DNA of 64,000 nt from Cristatella mucedo (GCA_009760855.2 WPIO01000022.1:3780501-3844500); one strand, 5' to 3'. Numbered from the stretch's first letter, positions 1-13,870 are shown. A program made the numbers and translations. The notes: generated from the sequence alone by a model not told the origin.

Positions 1-359
1 CTCTTGGCCACTGTGTCGTACGCCTGCAGGATACGATTTCTGTATTCATAACAGCCAGCCATTGTGGCTGGTGTAGCAGCTCTGCTGTCTGGGAGATACA
101 GTCTCGCCAACGGTGCTTTACAAGGGATTCAAGGTGTCCTGAGCCCAAATACTAGTTCTTGCGGTGACGACTGAGTCCTTGCTTGCCTCGACGTGTTGTA
201 TGCAAATCATTCGTAAGGGACAAACGAATCCCAGTCCTGCTGGTCTGGGTGAACAAGTATTAAGACAAGGTTTCGACAAGTGTACAAACCCTACTTGTGT
301 ACCTATGTTATGTCATAATATCCTTACCTAAGCAAGCATGAATTTTAAAAATGTTATGC

Positions 360-1260
360 TGCTGAAAGTAGGCATACTTGACTTGTGATCTGATGTGGTG
401 ATGTGTCTAATCCGAGGTCACTTTGGAACCGGACTCCTAGATTTCGTGCAGATGCAACAAAAGATGCTCTGTCCGAGCCTATTTTGAGCGATAACCTTTC
501 CAGTTTATGAGTCACACTTGGTTAGCCTACGACTAGTAAGACAAGTTTATCCTCGTTTAATTTGAGAGAAAGTGTGCCGTTCTCCTCCACGTGTTGATGT
601 CAGCAATACACGCAGTAAGTCTGTGTAGTGAATGAGACATTGAGCCGGAAGGATGCTGGGAAGGATCAAAGGAAAAGAGTGCGACGATTGAGTGCATCAT
701 CTGCAGTGAAGTGAAAGCCTAGACTGCGCTTGGCGATCACACTGGCAAGAGGTAGAGTATAAACCGTGAAAGAAGCAGACCAAGCGAGGATACTTGAGGT
801 ACCCCATACGTCAGTAGTTCTTCAAGTGACCTTCATCCGTTCACATCAACTCTCACTCTCTCTCTAGTCTCCCACTGAGACAGTCTCTTAACCATTGCAA
901 TGCAGTGCCAGTGAAGCCCCAGGCGAGATGAAAAGCGCTCGAAATGGCATGCTTTGTGATCAATTGTATCAAACGCTGTCGAAAAAATTGAGCGAAAAAT
1001 CAGTGATACTTTACCTAAGTCCGGATTTCTGAGATGATCGTTACACACCCGAAGTAATGCTGAATCTTTGTGGGGATTAGCTCTAAATCCAGACTTGAAC
1101 TTACTTGCTAGGTTTTAAGTTTCAATATAAGAGATATCATTTTCTCTGCCACAACTCGTTCCACTGTCTTTGATATTTTAACGGTAGAGAAGGCATTGAT
1201 TTTGTAATGAGTGGCCTGACAAAAGCCTCTTTGAAGCGTATACAGAGTTAATAAAAAGAC
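360..1260 (-). mobile_element. LINE family B-like reverse transcriptase remnant
   Basis: Read on the minus strand, bases about 1250 down to 830 resemble the RT domain of a CR1/L2-type non-LTR retrotransposon. A VERVVAEK-like stretch is followed by SKFKSGFRANP and RVCNDHLRN, then AFDTIDHKA at 833-1048, which corresponds to the first catalytic Asp motif (usually AFDTVDH). Near 700 a degraded catalytic box reads TADD instead of YADD. Bases 385-535 are recognisably similar to 56300-56460, the same part of another minus-strand copy. Several frame breaks show it is dead. Bases 1-359 may belong to the same element, but nothing was recognised there. Confidence 0.7.
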
Positions 1261-1935
1261 TCATTAATATTAAAACAAAAAATGAGCTCTTGTTTATGGG
1301 CCCTAAGAGAACATGGTCTTTATAAAAGCAGCATCAATAACAAGAATGAATGGCAAGCAAGGTGGCATGCTTTGGCAGGCGTGTAACAGTAAAGAAGTAT
1401 CACGCTTGGAAAGGTATATAAAAGCACACAAGACAAGACTCTGGGGCGCTGGCCAGCAGGACCTACCTGGTTATTAAGTTGCACTAAATCATGCACTGCC
1501 AAGCACTCAACCCACACTCACAAAAGTCAAGTTCACTGCGGTGCAAACAAAATTATATCGCTATTGCACTTGGTAGCAAGGCGCACTTTTCAGAACACGT
1601 GTGTGCAAAGAACTATTCGCTCAGACCAAGTAAAGGTTTCCGGAACAGGTATGCTTTTAGCTTCTTTTTGAGTAACGTCGAATCAGGAGAGAATTTAATG
1701 GACAACGAAGATTCCGGGCTTTGGTCGCATACTAACTGAAGGCGTGGTCTCCAAGAGATGTGAAGTTGGCACAGATTCAACCGCTCATTCTCAGCATTTT
1801 CTGAAATTCCCTTGCCGCTAGTTCTGCGTGGGCTTTGGCGTGATTAAGTTGAGCACGTATTTATCGGTTTGCTAGCAGACTATTGAAATTTTGAATTACT
1901 TAGATAAAGGTTCTTTCTGAAAGGGTACTATAAAA
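1261..1935. other. Unassigned AT-leaning DNA
   Basis: No gene is recognised. An 82-codon plus-strand frame at 1491-1739 and a 65-codon minus frame at 1320-1517 are short, lack recognisable domains and are near chance length. The stretch near 1290-1310 (GGGCCCTAAGAGAAC) looks like a scrap of the SINE/LINE 3' hairpin described elsewhere. Confidence 0.3.
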
Positions 1936-1996
1936 ATATTGTATCACTTTTTCTTTATTATTTTTTTACAATAATAAAGAAAAAGTGATACAATAT
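1936..1996. repeat. Perfect 26-bp inverted repeat with 9-nt loop
   Basis: The left arm 1936-1961 and the right arm 1971-1996 are exact reverse complements. The loop at 1962-1970 is T-rich. The arms contain GTATCACTTTTTC and its complement GAAAAAGTGATAC. Transcribed in either direction it would form a strong AT-rich hairpin. It could be a very short foldback or MITE remnant, or a cruciform-forming site. No terminal repeats of a larger element were recognised around it. Confidence 0.85.
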
Positions 1997-3314
1997 AAAT
2001 CGCGAGAAAATTTTCTACTGTGGTAGTTATGGTGAGTAGCAGCCAGTGTATACACGTCGGAAAGTACGGGGTCTGGAGTGATCCTTCTATTGTGGATGTG
2101 AAGGACTAGATTAGGTCATAGGACAAGCTAAATTCCTAAATAACACCATAACTGTCTCATAAATTCCGTAGGGATGAAGTAAAGTGTTGCCTGGGTTCTT
2201 GCTAGCATGGGGTTGGTATTGCCAATGAATTCCGGCTGCATGTTCCTCCGAAGGAAGAACGCTTTTGTTCATCAATTGACCTTCACAATAGAGGAGCGTC
2301 TGCTTCTCCTTCGTGGCGTTTCACCCGAGATTTTTTGCTCCTGAGAGGCATTCTAAAAGATTCATTAATTACGACGTCATAAGGCGTCGAAATTGGTCGA
2401 TGGCTCCTCGCCTGCCAGTAAGGTTATGCTGCGCACCTAGCTAGGCAGTGGAATTTGAGACCACTGAGCGTAGTTGAAGGCCACATCGCAATCACAACAA
2501 GCGGATTAAGCCGATGTGGCCTGGATTGCTAAATTACCTTGAGCTTACTTGCAGCACCGGGGGCGGCTAGAAAGCGCCGTCAGACTGGCGCCGAGTGACG
2601 CAGCGAGGTGCGAGTGGATAGAGCGCGGTACAGCTGTTCTCTGGAAATATATCTCCTTCCGGCCATCAAGCAAACGCCGGAAGGAGCGTGAGGCCGAGGC
2701 CGTGGGGGCGACAGCAGGAAGCGGAGACGGCGAGTCAGCCTTTTACGGTCCGTGTAGTCAAGAAGTGGCGAACTTCTGCGTCCGGTTGCAGTCTGCCTCC
2801 CGCGCTTAAGGCGTTTCCGGCAAACATATACCTCAAGTAGCTTAGTACCTGACCGGAGCGGTTCGCATCATCGCCGCATCGCATCCCATCTTGATCGCAC
2901 TTCATGTCCGCGTGCCCAGATTCATGCGGATTTTGCTACCAAATCTCTTTCACTAGCTCCGCGAATCATCAAGGCACAAAATAGGTAGCCACGCGTTAGG
3001 CTGCAGCAGAGCGACGCGGCGCACGCCCAGCAACGACTCAGCAAAAATGCATGAGATGACAGAGGATTGGTGCAGCCGCAAAATCCCAGAGCCGCGCGCC
3101 TGGTCGGCACGCGCACGCTCGCCGACCCCCGCGGCTCGCGTCTCGCGGAATAAGAGGCCACCTTACGCGCGACGCAGCGGAAGTCGTAGGACGTAGTTGT
3201 GGACGGGACAGGAAAGGCGTGGCGACGAACGCGTGGACGCGACTCGCCAAGGTCGGCGGCGGCTTCATCTGCTTCGAAATTTTTCGGAAACGACCGACGG
3301 CAATTGAGACCTGC
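1997..3314. other. Intergenic DNA, becoming GC-rich after 2540
   Basis: No gene is recognised. An 86-codon plus frame at 2549-2809 opens in moderately GC-rich sequence, but it has no recognisable domain and no convincing splice sites. Arg-rich frames after 2900 follow base composition. This is the left shoulder of the CpG-rich block. Confidence 0.3.
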
Positions 3315-3745
<431 letters not shown>

Positions 3746-4389
3746 GTCGTCCAACGACTGACGTCCGTGGCTTCTTGCTGCGGCGAATGCGCGTCAGGCA
3801 CGGACTCGAGTCCTGCCGTGTGTGATCCGACTCGAGGGTACGAGCAGGCCGCCGATTATGCGCCGCTGCAGCTCAATTGAACGGGAAGAAATGAGCGACG
3901 TTAAGATTTCTGCGTGAGCAAGAGTATTGCTCCGCACTGCTTGAAAAGAAGCATTTTTTCGTCACCAGCAGACGCGCGGGGGCGATACCTAGAGTTGGAA
4001 AAGACGACTTTTTCTCTCTCGCCTCACTCAATGGGAAATTACTCTGAGGAGATGAGACGTGAAACAATATTTGCAGCCTTACTTAGGCGCAGGACTGCAG
4101 TAATCTATCACTCTTTTCTGTCACGTCGCTGCGTCGTGTAATTTACCTCGAACCGTTTGAATGCCGTTCGTGCGGTTTTCTGTTTTATACGAGCATCAAA
4201 AACCAAGATGAAACTAAGACCGTGGCGGAATGATATTATTTCTTTCTATACAGACCGTCACTGGGAGAGATCAAAGAATTCACGACGCACAATAATCTTT
4301 CCTTCAAGCACCTGCTTTTTTTTAGCTACCCCGTTCATATTAGGTGGCGGCTATCGTAATAAATAGTTTATACCGCTCATCATCAAAGG
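3746..4389. other. Unassigned intergenic DNA
   Basis: No gene is recognised. Short frames (60-75 codons) on both strands show no domain. Composition drops back to AT-leaning between 4000 and 4380 before the GC-rich dispersed repeat that follows. Confidence 0.3.
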
Positions 4390-4429
4390 AAGCAGCTAGC
4401 GTGCTGGTTGTAGTTTGGTTCGCCCATCA

Positions 4430-4740
4430 GAGAGCCAGCCGATGAACAACGCCAACGGTTTATTGCACAAGGCACAGAGCAGCAAGACGCACGACTGCCT
4501 TCGCCCCCTTCTCACACTCGAGTCTCGTTCCCTCCCCCGCTCCCGTCCACCCTCCGGCCACCAGCGGGTTACCGGCCTGTCTCCATGCCACATCACAGGT
4601 AGGCCACAGCTGTGCACCGGCCGACCCCGATGGTGAATCCACCATCTGGCCACCAGCGGTAACCGGCCGGTGTCCATGCCACATCACAGGCTCATCAGAG
4701 GAGCCGGCATACGCTGGAACTACACCGGTGGCACGGGCAG
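4430..4740 (+). repeat. Dispersed repeat family C, copy 1
   Basis: It starts near AGAGCCAGCCGATG and contains GTTTATTGCAC, CACAGCTGTGCAC and GCCGACCCCGATGGTGAAT. The motif CCACCAGCGG(G)TTACCGGCC with CATGCCACATCACAG occurs twice, around 4557-4600 and 4648-4690, so the copy holds an internal direct repeat. A second diverged copy lies at 46150-46390 in the same orientation. No coding capacity is recognised. It may be a SINE, an LTR or a non-autonomous DNA element; the class is unknown. Confidence 0.65.
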
Positions 4741-5722
4741 TCTGGCCTCCCGTGAAGATTAAAGTCGCGATTGCCATCGTAAAATTACCCCAAGTCCTGC
4801 TGCAGCGAGCTAAAGACTCCACCCGCGAGATTCGCCAGCAGTGCTCTGCGTCATCGTGGCCGATGGCCGAGCGGTGCACCGTCGACGCCTCGAGTCAATC
4901 TCGGGATTTCGCGCGCCGGCGACGCGTCGCCTCGTAATGCGCCGTCAGGCTGCAGCCGCCTCCGATCGTTGCGCAGAGCCAGCCACCACAGACTACGGCT
5001 ACCGACGTGACGCGCTCGCACTGCGCGTCCATTTTCTGCAGCTAGTTCGAATCAGCGACTGTGGGCGGGCATAGGAGACGCGCCACTGCGACGTCGCCGT
5101 GACGCTGGATCAACGACGTGTCGCCGCTTGCAGCTGCGGCTCGTCACCGCGACTCCGCGAAAACGCGCGCTCATTCTCGCGACAGAGTGGGGGATTCGGG
5201 TCGCTGCAGCGGCACGCGCGGCGCAGCGCTCGCGGGCCTCGGGCGGCGGCGGCGCGTGCTGCGGCGGCGAAGCACCGTGCCGGACTCTCAGCGTATCTCA
5301 GGACGGCCACATTATTGACCGCCGTCGGCGGGCTGGCATTACAGCCGGAGGAGCCGTCCGTCACCTCCCCCTCCCACTTGGGCCGGGTCGCCATCCGTGA
5401 CGAAATAAGGGGGACGCCGGAAGTCGGGGCGGCGGCTGCCGAGGCGCTCGCCCGCGGACTCGGCTCCGCCGCACGCAATCTCGCCGTTCGAGAGAGCGCG
5501 GCGGCGGCGGCGGCTGAGGCGAGCCGACGACGAGAGGCGAGCCGACGGATCGCGCTCGCAGCGACTGCGCGCCATCTTGTGGATCCCGCGTGGACCCGGA
5601 CGATTTGCCAGCCGCGGCCAGCACGCCGTCGCTCGCAGACTGAGTTGCCGCGGTCGCTGACTGCTCGGCAGCCTCGTTCTGGCCCTCGCTGACGCGACCG
5701 CTACAAATGACGAGAGCAACAC

Positions 5723-5777
<55 letters not shown>

Positions 5778-6878
5778 TGCCGAGGGCAACGCTCGCACTC
5801 GCGGAGCGGCGGCACGCCCGCGCATATGCGTCGAGTCGCCTAGGCGACGGACGTTCGCGCGTCAAGCTCTCGCAATCGACGCCCTAGCGGTTTGTTGAGT
5901 AGCTGCGGGGGGGGGGCGAGCGGGACGGGTGGCGGGGGCGTTCGGCGAGAGGCTGAGAGGCCACGAGGGCCTCTAAAGGCGAGGCCACGGCGCTGTGGCC
6001 GACGCTTCGGCCACAACGCCGTGGCCGCAGCGTCGGGAGGGGGGAGGGCTTCGTGGGGCCTCAGCGGCTTGCGGGTTAGTGTCAGCGAGCGAGGCGAGAC
6101 TATTTTCACCGCTGGCGCGATGAAAATAGTTGCGCCGGTCGCTGCCGCTGAAAGCGCTCTCCACCTGCCTCTCTCCTGCGCGCCCCGGCTGTAGCCGGCC
6201 GCGCGTGCATGCGCAATTCGATTCGCTGCGGCGGCGGCGATAATTGGCCCGCTGCTGCGAGGAGCGGTCGAGCTCGCGCGCTGGCCGGCTCGATTTGCGG
6301 CTGCCTATGCTCATCCATCACCGCTAGGTGGCGTCACCGCATAGCTGTGCGGAGGCTGCCGAGCCGAGCGGCGCGGTTCAAGCCTCCAATTGCACCTCCT
6401 GTGTTCGCGTACCGGCACTCGGCGCATGGCCGCTCTCGTGCCTGCTGCTACGACTCGTCGCCGGCTGCCGCCGCCCGCCGCGACGTTTACTCACGTCGCT
6501 ATCTCGAACCGAGGCTGCGGATTAGACGTACGCCGAAGTTATTATTCCCATTGCGTTTCGTCGGTCTACCGTTCGCAACAGGTCGACTACCTCGGCCTCG
6601 CTTTCTTCTCGATCCGTCGAAGCTTCGACGGTTCGACTTTCGCACGCATCGAGCCGCCGGAAGCGCTCTGCCACCGGAAGCATCGAGCGCGCATCCGGCA
6701 CATCGCACGCCACAGGCGATCGCAGACAGGCGACGCGGCAGGGGACAGCGACGTGACAGGTGAGCGAAGTTCCCCTCCCGCCAAAAGCGCCCGCAGGTCT
6801 GTCTCCCTGCCTGCCTGCTTGTCTGTCTATCGACGGCGAAACGTGCGGTCGCAGCCCGTCGCAGCTGAATTACGCACT
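4741..6878. other. CpG-rich flank downstream of the bHLH gene
   Basis: Dense CpG, GC-rich sequence with many overlapping Arg/Ala/Pro-rich frames on both strands, none of which resembles a known protein. A pure GCC triplet run lies at 5724-5779 and a G run near 5907-5915. No splice pattern or motif supports a gene. It is best read as CpG-island flank beyond the 3' end of the minus-strand gene. Confidence 0.5.
5724..5779. repeat. (GCC)n trinucleotide repeat
   Basis: About 18 uninterrupted GCC units. The poly-Ala, poly-Arg and poly-Gly open frames that cross it are artefacts of the repeat. Confidence 0.95.
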
Positions 6879-6884
6879 TTTATT
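6879..6884 (-). terminator. Candidate poly(A) signal of the bHLH gene
   Basis: TTTATT on the plus strand gives AATAAA on the minus strand, 830 bases downstream of the bHLH stop codon. This is the first canonical signal met after the GC-rich 3' flank. A plus-strand AATAAA follows at 6886-6891, so the site is symmetrical. The implied 3' UTR is about 0.83 kb. Position and motif are seen; use is inferred. Confidence 0.45.
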
Positions 6885-7713
6885 GAATAAATATTCTCTC
6901 CAGCAGAAAAGCGATAGCGCAATTAATAAATACTAACGCACGCGCACCTTCGATCGCCGCCGCAGGTTCCGATTCGCCCGCCGTGCGACGCCTCCAGCGA
7001 CGATCGACGGCAGGCGAGATCCAGGAGAGATCGACGGCGCCGAGCCGCTACACAAAGGTCTACTGAGCCTAAAAGGCGCGCCACGTCGAACCTCGCCTTC
7101 GACGAGTAATCTTCGGCTTCGTGAAAACTTGAATTGTCTCTCGGAGCGGCCTGCGGCGACGGGCCTAGCAGGACGAGCAGCCGACTGCCGCCGCCAGTGC
7201 CCAGGTCGGCGGCGGCAACAGTTCGCGCCGAAGCACGGCACGAAGGCGGAGAGGAGAAACGAGGCCGACGACGGGCGTCTCGGGCCCCGGTTCTTCGAGC
7301 GACGGAAGCGTCGCAGGACCGGACGCACGCGGGCGTGCGCCTCCGAGCATGGCACGCGGGCAAGAGAGCGGGCAGAGCGGGCGTCCGCGCGCGCCACGGC
7401 CGCGAGACTGTGCCTGGGTTGCGGCAGCAGCCGCCGCCGGCCGCCGCAAGTCACGCGAGTCTATCGCGGGTTCTCTCGCGGAGAGTTCGTTGCGCCTGCG
7501 TTCTCGCCGCCGATCGGAGAGCGCTGGCAGGCGATCGCGCGATCGGCCGACGCAGGGGCTCGCCGCCGCCGAGGCGAGCGGCTTCGCTTTTAATTTCGAC
7601 AATTTGTACCAGACGATCTGTCTCTCGAGGAGCGCCAATCCTCGTCGAGCGCGCCGCAGCGCGCGCGACGTCGGGCGCATGATTCCAGAGGAAGCTGACG
7701 GCGCTCGGCGTGC

Positions 7714-8189
7714 CTACTTGGCGTCCTCGTCGCTCTCGTCGGCTGCTTCCGCCGAGTGCTTGTCCTCCGAGTCGCCGTCGCCGCCGCTGCTGCCGCCGCC
7801 GCTGTCGAGCACGTACGTCCGCGGCTCGCCCCTCATGTCGCATATGACGTTCGTCAGGGCCTTGATGTAGTTCTTGGCCAGCGTGAGCGTCTCGATCTTG
7901 CTCAGCTTCCGGTCGAGAGTGATGTGAGGTATGACCTCGCGCAGCTCCTGGAAGGCGTCGTTCAGCGAGTGCATGCGCATGCGCTCTCGCTCGTTGCTCT
8001 CCAGTCGCCGAAGGTTGCGGTCGCGCGAGTTAAGGCTCTTCCGGCGCCTGGTGGCGGCCGAGCGAGCCGCCGCCGCCGCCGTCGCCGCGGAGGTCGAGGC
8101 TCGGCACTTGACCTTGGCAGACGCCGCAGCTGTCGGCAGCAGAAGCTGCTGATCGACGTCGTCCGCGTCAGCGCCGCTCGACGAGCCAC

Positions 8190-8229
<40 letters not shown>

Positions 8230-8406
8230 GCCGCCGCCGCCGCCGCTGCTGCCCATCGAGTCGATCGAGCCGCACGTCCGCTTCCGGCGGCGCCGCATGT
8301 CGTAGTCGCTCGGTCGCGCCACGTCCACATCCCAGACCGACTCCTCTGGGCTGCCGCCGCCGTCGTCGCCGTCTCCTAGCGGCTCACAGTGGGCGGCAGA
8401 GAGCAT
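7714..8406 (-). CDS. dimm: Mist1/BHLHA15/Dimmed-family bHLH transcription factor
   Basis: 230 residues. Residues about 133-190 form a basic helix-loop-helix: basic region [20 protein letters not shown], helix 1 to REVIPH, loop [12 protein letters not shown], helix 2 [14 protein letters not shown]. The string [25 protein letters not shown] is diagnostic of the Mist1/Dimmed family rather than NeuroD, Beta3 or Olig. The basic Glu and Arg residues needed for E-box contact are present. Family members are nuclear, dimerise, bind E-boxes and drive secretory or neuroendocrine maturation (Dimmed in insect peptidergic cells, Mist1 in vertebrate exocrine cells). The N-terminal half is low complexity: basic RRRRKR at 38-43, then poly-Gly, a run of 12 Ser and poly-Ala. 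The C-terminus is short, acidic and Gly/Ser-rich. The ATG at 8406 is the first after an in-frame TGA about 80 bases upstream and has G at -3. The CDS lies in one exon. Identity is firm; the ortholog name is inferred. Confidence 0.93.
8190..8247 (-). repeat. In-frame triplet repeats coding poly-Ser and poly-Gly
   Basis: GCT triplets on the plus strand (AGC on the coding strand) give a run of 12 serines. CCG triplets beside them give glycines, so the run sits within the bHLH CDS between the basic cluster and the bHLH domain. Such runs are length-variable by slippage. They carry no known catalytic role here and probably act as a flexible linker. Confidence 0.9.
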
Positions 8407-8537
8407 CGCTTCGCCGCTGTCGTCGCTGACGGCCCGTGCGCGAGCGAAGCTCCGGAGCGTGGCTACAACGCCGCGTCGGCTTCAGGCGTGCGCAGATGCC
8501 GCCCCCGCCCCTCTCCGCCGCCCGCCCTCCGACGCCG
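8407..8537 (-). other. Candidate 5' UTR part of the bHLH coding exon
   Basis: On the minus strand, CGCTCCTCCTCCGCAG ends at 8538 and makes a strong splice acceptor with a pyrimidine tract. The exon would run from 8537 into the CDS at 8406. It matches a good donor at 10170 (see the upstream exon). The predicted intron is 8538-10170. This is splice-motif inference only; an unspliced 5' UTR is possible. Confidence 0.4.
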
Positions 8538-10170
8538 CTGCGGAGGAGGAGCGAAACGCGGCGGCGACGCGGGAGGACGTGGACGGGACGCGCCGGCGTC
8601 TCCTCCTTCTCTCACCCGTTGCTTTCCCTCCCAGCGCGCCTAGCTCCTGTGGCATGCGAGTCAAGGTGACAGCTGCCTGCCGCGCGCGGCGCCGCGGCTC
8701 GCTCGTATCCAGGAAGCGACAGCGCGCCGCCGCGCGGCCTGTCTAATTTAGCAGCGGCCGACAGTCGCATGCAAATCCGGCGAACTGGAATAGAAGCGAT
8801 GCGGTTATTTTCGATCGGTGCCTCCACCCCCGTCGCCCCACCTCTATCCGCCGCCACCGCCGCCGTCGTCGACGGGCCAGACGACGGCCAGCGGACGGCG
8901 TCTCAGCAAGCGACCTCGCCGGCGGGAGCTCGCGAGAAGCCCACCTGCCGCGGCGCGTGCGCGCGCCCTCCACGGCCGCCGCGGCCGCGATTCCTTTTCG
9001 ATTACGCTCCGTCGACGGCCGCGACGCGCCCGGCAGGCGAGCGCAGCGGCTGAGCGCAGTGACGCAGGGGCGCCGCCATCGCAGGCGGCGCGACCGCGCG
9101 CACGCACGCGCACCGGGGGCACGTACGCGCATGCGGGCGCCGGCGAAACGCTACTTCGGCCTGCGCCCGCCCGCCCGCGCGGCGGCGGTTTGCAGCGGCA
9201 GCTGGGCAGGGGGCGTGTCGTCGACGCGACGGCCGGCGGTTTGCGACTAGGCGAGTGCAGCAGCGAAGAAGCGTCGCCGCCGCCGCCGCCGTCGCCGCCG
9301 CCGTCGCCGCCGTCGCCGTCGCCGCCGCCGCCACATTTCGCGTTCGGCTGTCTTCGCGCCGACGAAACTCGCCAGCCCCCCCCCCCAAGGCGCACAAGCG
9401 CCCACGAGCACGAGCAGGGACGTACCGCCCCGACCGAACAGCTCGTCGGGGCGTCTGTCGACCCGCGCCCCAATCCTCCTCCACTCGCGTGTCTTGCCTG
9501 GCTACACTGGCGAACCGCTTTGAACAGCGGCTAGCGGCCCATGAGAAGTTACTGGTGCGGGCGCGCAGCCGCTGGCCTCCAGGCGTAATCTAATCGACGA
9601 TCGCCACCCAAGTCGTCCGCTGCCGCGCGCGCGCGCGATACGGCGGCGGCTGACGCGCGCCAGGAGCCGAGCTGACCCGCGGCCGCCTACGTCGCTATCG
9701 ACGGACGTACGGCGCGGCAAGCCGGGCTGGCTGTCGCGGCGGCGCAGCGACGACGGACGTCCCAAGAAGACGCCGCCGCCGCCGCACGTTCGAAGGCCGC
9801 CATGTCGGCGATGGCGACAGCTCCGGCGCCGGCGGCGGCGGCGAGCCGCGACGTGAGCGGCCGGCGGTGCGCTCGGCCGCGCCGCGGCTGGCCGCAGTTG
9901 GCGGACGCATCGGCGAGGTGGAGCGCAGTGCGCCTCCTCCCCCGCAGACCACCCCGCCCCTCTGCCCGTCGTCCGCTGCCACGTCCCCACGGCCGGCTCG
10001 CGGAAACGTTGCCCGCCATCATAACTCACGCCGGCGCTGGACCGAGAAGCGGCCCCGCTTAGCAGCGCGGCTGCCCCGGCGAGTTCGCCAGCGGCCAAGG
10101 ACACCCGGCGGCGGAGTCGGCGGCGCCGGCGGCGGCGGAAGCTACGCGAGTTTTCGCCGCTGCGCCTTAC

Positions 10171-10232
10171 CTGCTCGCACGTCGGCACGGCACACGCGTG
10201 CGGTCGCCGGGCCTACTGACACACTGCAAGCT
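10171..10232 (-). other. Candidate non-coding first exon of the bHLH gene
   Basis: On the minus strand GAGCAG|GTAAGGCG gives a near-consensus donor with GT at 10170-10169. The exon would begin about 25-30 bases below the TATA-like site at 10258-10265. No ATG in this piece is needed for the CDS. It requires RNA support. Confidence 0.35.
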
Positions 10233-10257
10233 AACTAACGTCAGAGCCCACGCGCTT

Positions 10258-10316
10258 GTATTTATCCGGCGACTACCGGCTCGTGAATGGCCCCAGCCCC
10301 TCGCACCGCAGCCAAT
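10258..10316 (-). promoter_or_regulatory. Candidate core promoter: TATA-like box plus CCAAT boxes
   Basis: On the minus strand GATAAATAC (10258-10266) is a TATA-like element in otherwise very GC-rich DNA. A CCAAT motif (plus orientation) sits at 10312-10316, about 50 bases upstream of it relative to the minus-strand gene, and another at 10420-10424 is followed by a CAGCTG E-box at 10425-10430. The spacing fits a TATA/CCAAT promoter firing towards the bHLH gene with a start near 10230. Motifs are seen; function is inferred. Confidence 0.35.
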
Positions 10317-11769
10317 CAGCGAGCGCCTTGCAATCCGCCGGTCGGCCCGTGTCGTCTAGCGGCCGGCCGGGCGTATGCGGGCCTCTGGGGGATGGGGACG
10401 CTTAGTCCGCTGATGAGACCCAATCAGCTGGCATTTTAACCGATAATCCCAGACGACAGCGAGGGGAGGGACAGAGCTGCGCGACAGAGTCCGACCTTGG
10501 ACATCCCTCTCGGACGCGATAGCGACCGAGCGTCAGCAGCTAGCCGAACTGGCGGCGGCGGCCTAATCGAACGGGACGATGACGACGAGCGGCCCGGCCC
10601 GGCGTCTGCCCACACCTCCTCCGTCGCCACCATCCGACGCCCACCCCGACGAGCTCCATCTGAGCAGCCCACGTCGTCGCCCACTTCTCTCTGTCAAGCC
10701 TACGCCAGCCGACGCGCGCGCGATGGCCACGAGCGGCGGCGGCCTGCACTCCAGTCCTGGCTGAGCGCCGGATAGTCGCGCCCGAGAGGCGAACGCTACC
10801 GGCTACGCTCCGGCTGCGTCCGCCGCTACAGCGCGCGTCCGCGTGCCGGCGAGCAGCTGCCGCCTCGCCGGCTGGAAGCGCGCGCGTTCCATCGCCTCGC
10901 GAGTCTCACGCCAGAGCGGGCGGAAGTCGGGCGGAGCGAAGACGCGACGGAGCGGAGACGCGGCTGAGCTCGCATGCGAGCCGCCTGCTGGCTTAAAACT
11001 GTGATCGCTACGGATTGCCTGAGCGAGGCACTGCGTTTGTAGCTCTCAGCCGGCATCGCTGCTTATTCGCTCGAAAATCGCAGTCGGAATATGGCCGACG
11101 GAGAGGACAGAAGTCGGTCAGATGAAAAACGACAAGGCAGGTACATTCACTCACGAAAGGCGCGCTCAGTCACAAATGGCTTGGCCGGATTTCCGCTGCA
11201 GACGTAGACGCATTGCAGCGCAGTCGCAGACTAAGCGTGTCGGCTCTTCAGGATTAGCTGGCTGCCCTTGCGAAGCGGTCGTCACCTAAATGGCTACGGG
11301 GTAACTGAAGCTCGTGAAAGCACCCCAGATCTCGCCGACATGGCCCTGCGCTCTCTTTCTGCCCCGAATCTGGCCGTAGTTGCCGCTTCCACTGCCGCCG
11401 TCACCCGCTGATCATGGGTAACGAAGCCGGGGCGGGGACGTCTTCACTTTCAGGACCAGCCCACGAACTTTCGCACTCTGTGGCAGAGCAAGTAGTCCGG
11501 GCAGCAACTCTTCGCTAATTCCGCCCATTGCTGAGCCAGTCACGCTCTCCCACCACAGCTCTCTACAGCGTTCATGGAAGCACCAGCGGATGCAGGTCGC
11601 AGCGACCGGCAGCAGGAGCTTCCGGGAACAGACTGAGCGACGTCATCGAGCCCTGGCGGACGTGGATCGCCCGCGCTTCCGGAGGCAGACGGCTGTAGGC
11701 TCGCACAATACATTCCGAAGCCCCTCCCGCTGACTAAAATCTGCACTCAATTAAAAAGCATTGCGTTCA
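10317..11769. other. CpG-rich upstream flank of the bHLH gene
   Basis: GC-rich to about 11000, then moderate. Many overlapping Arg/Pro/Ala frames are composition artefacts. No exon is recognised. This is the likely location of distal promoter sequence for the minus-strand bHLH gene. Confidence 0.4.

Positions 11770-13870
<2,101 letters not shown>

Noticed and set aside
5099-9600. Many overlapping 100-240 codon frames on both strands
   Set aside because: High GC suppresses stop codons. The products are Arg/Ala/Pro/Gly-rich, overlap each other, and only the minus-strand 7714-8406 frame contains a conserved domain.
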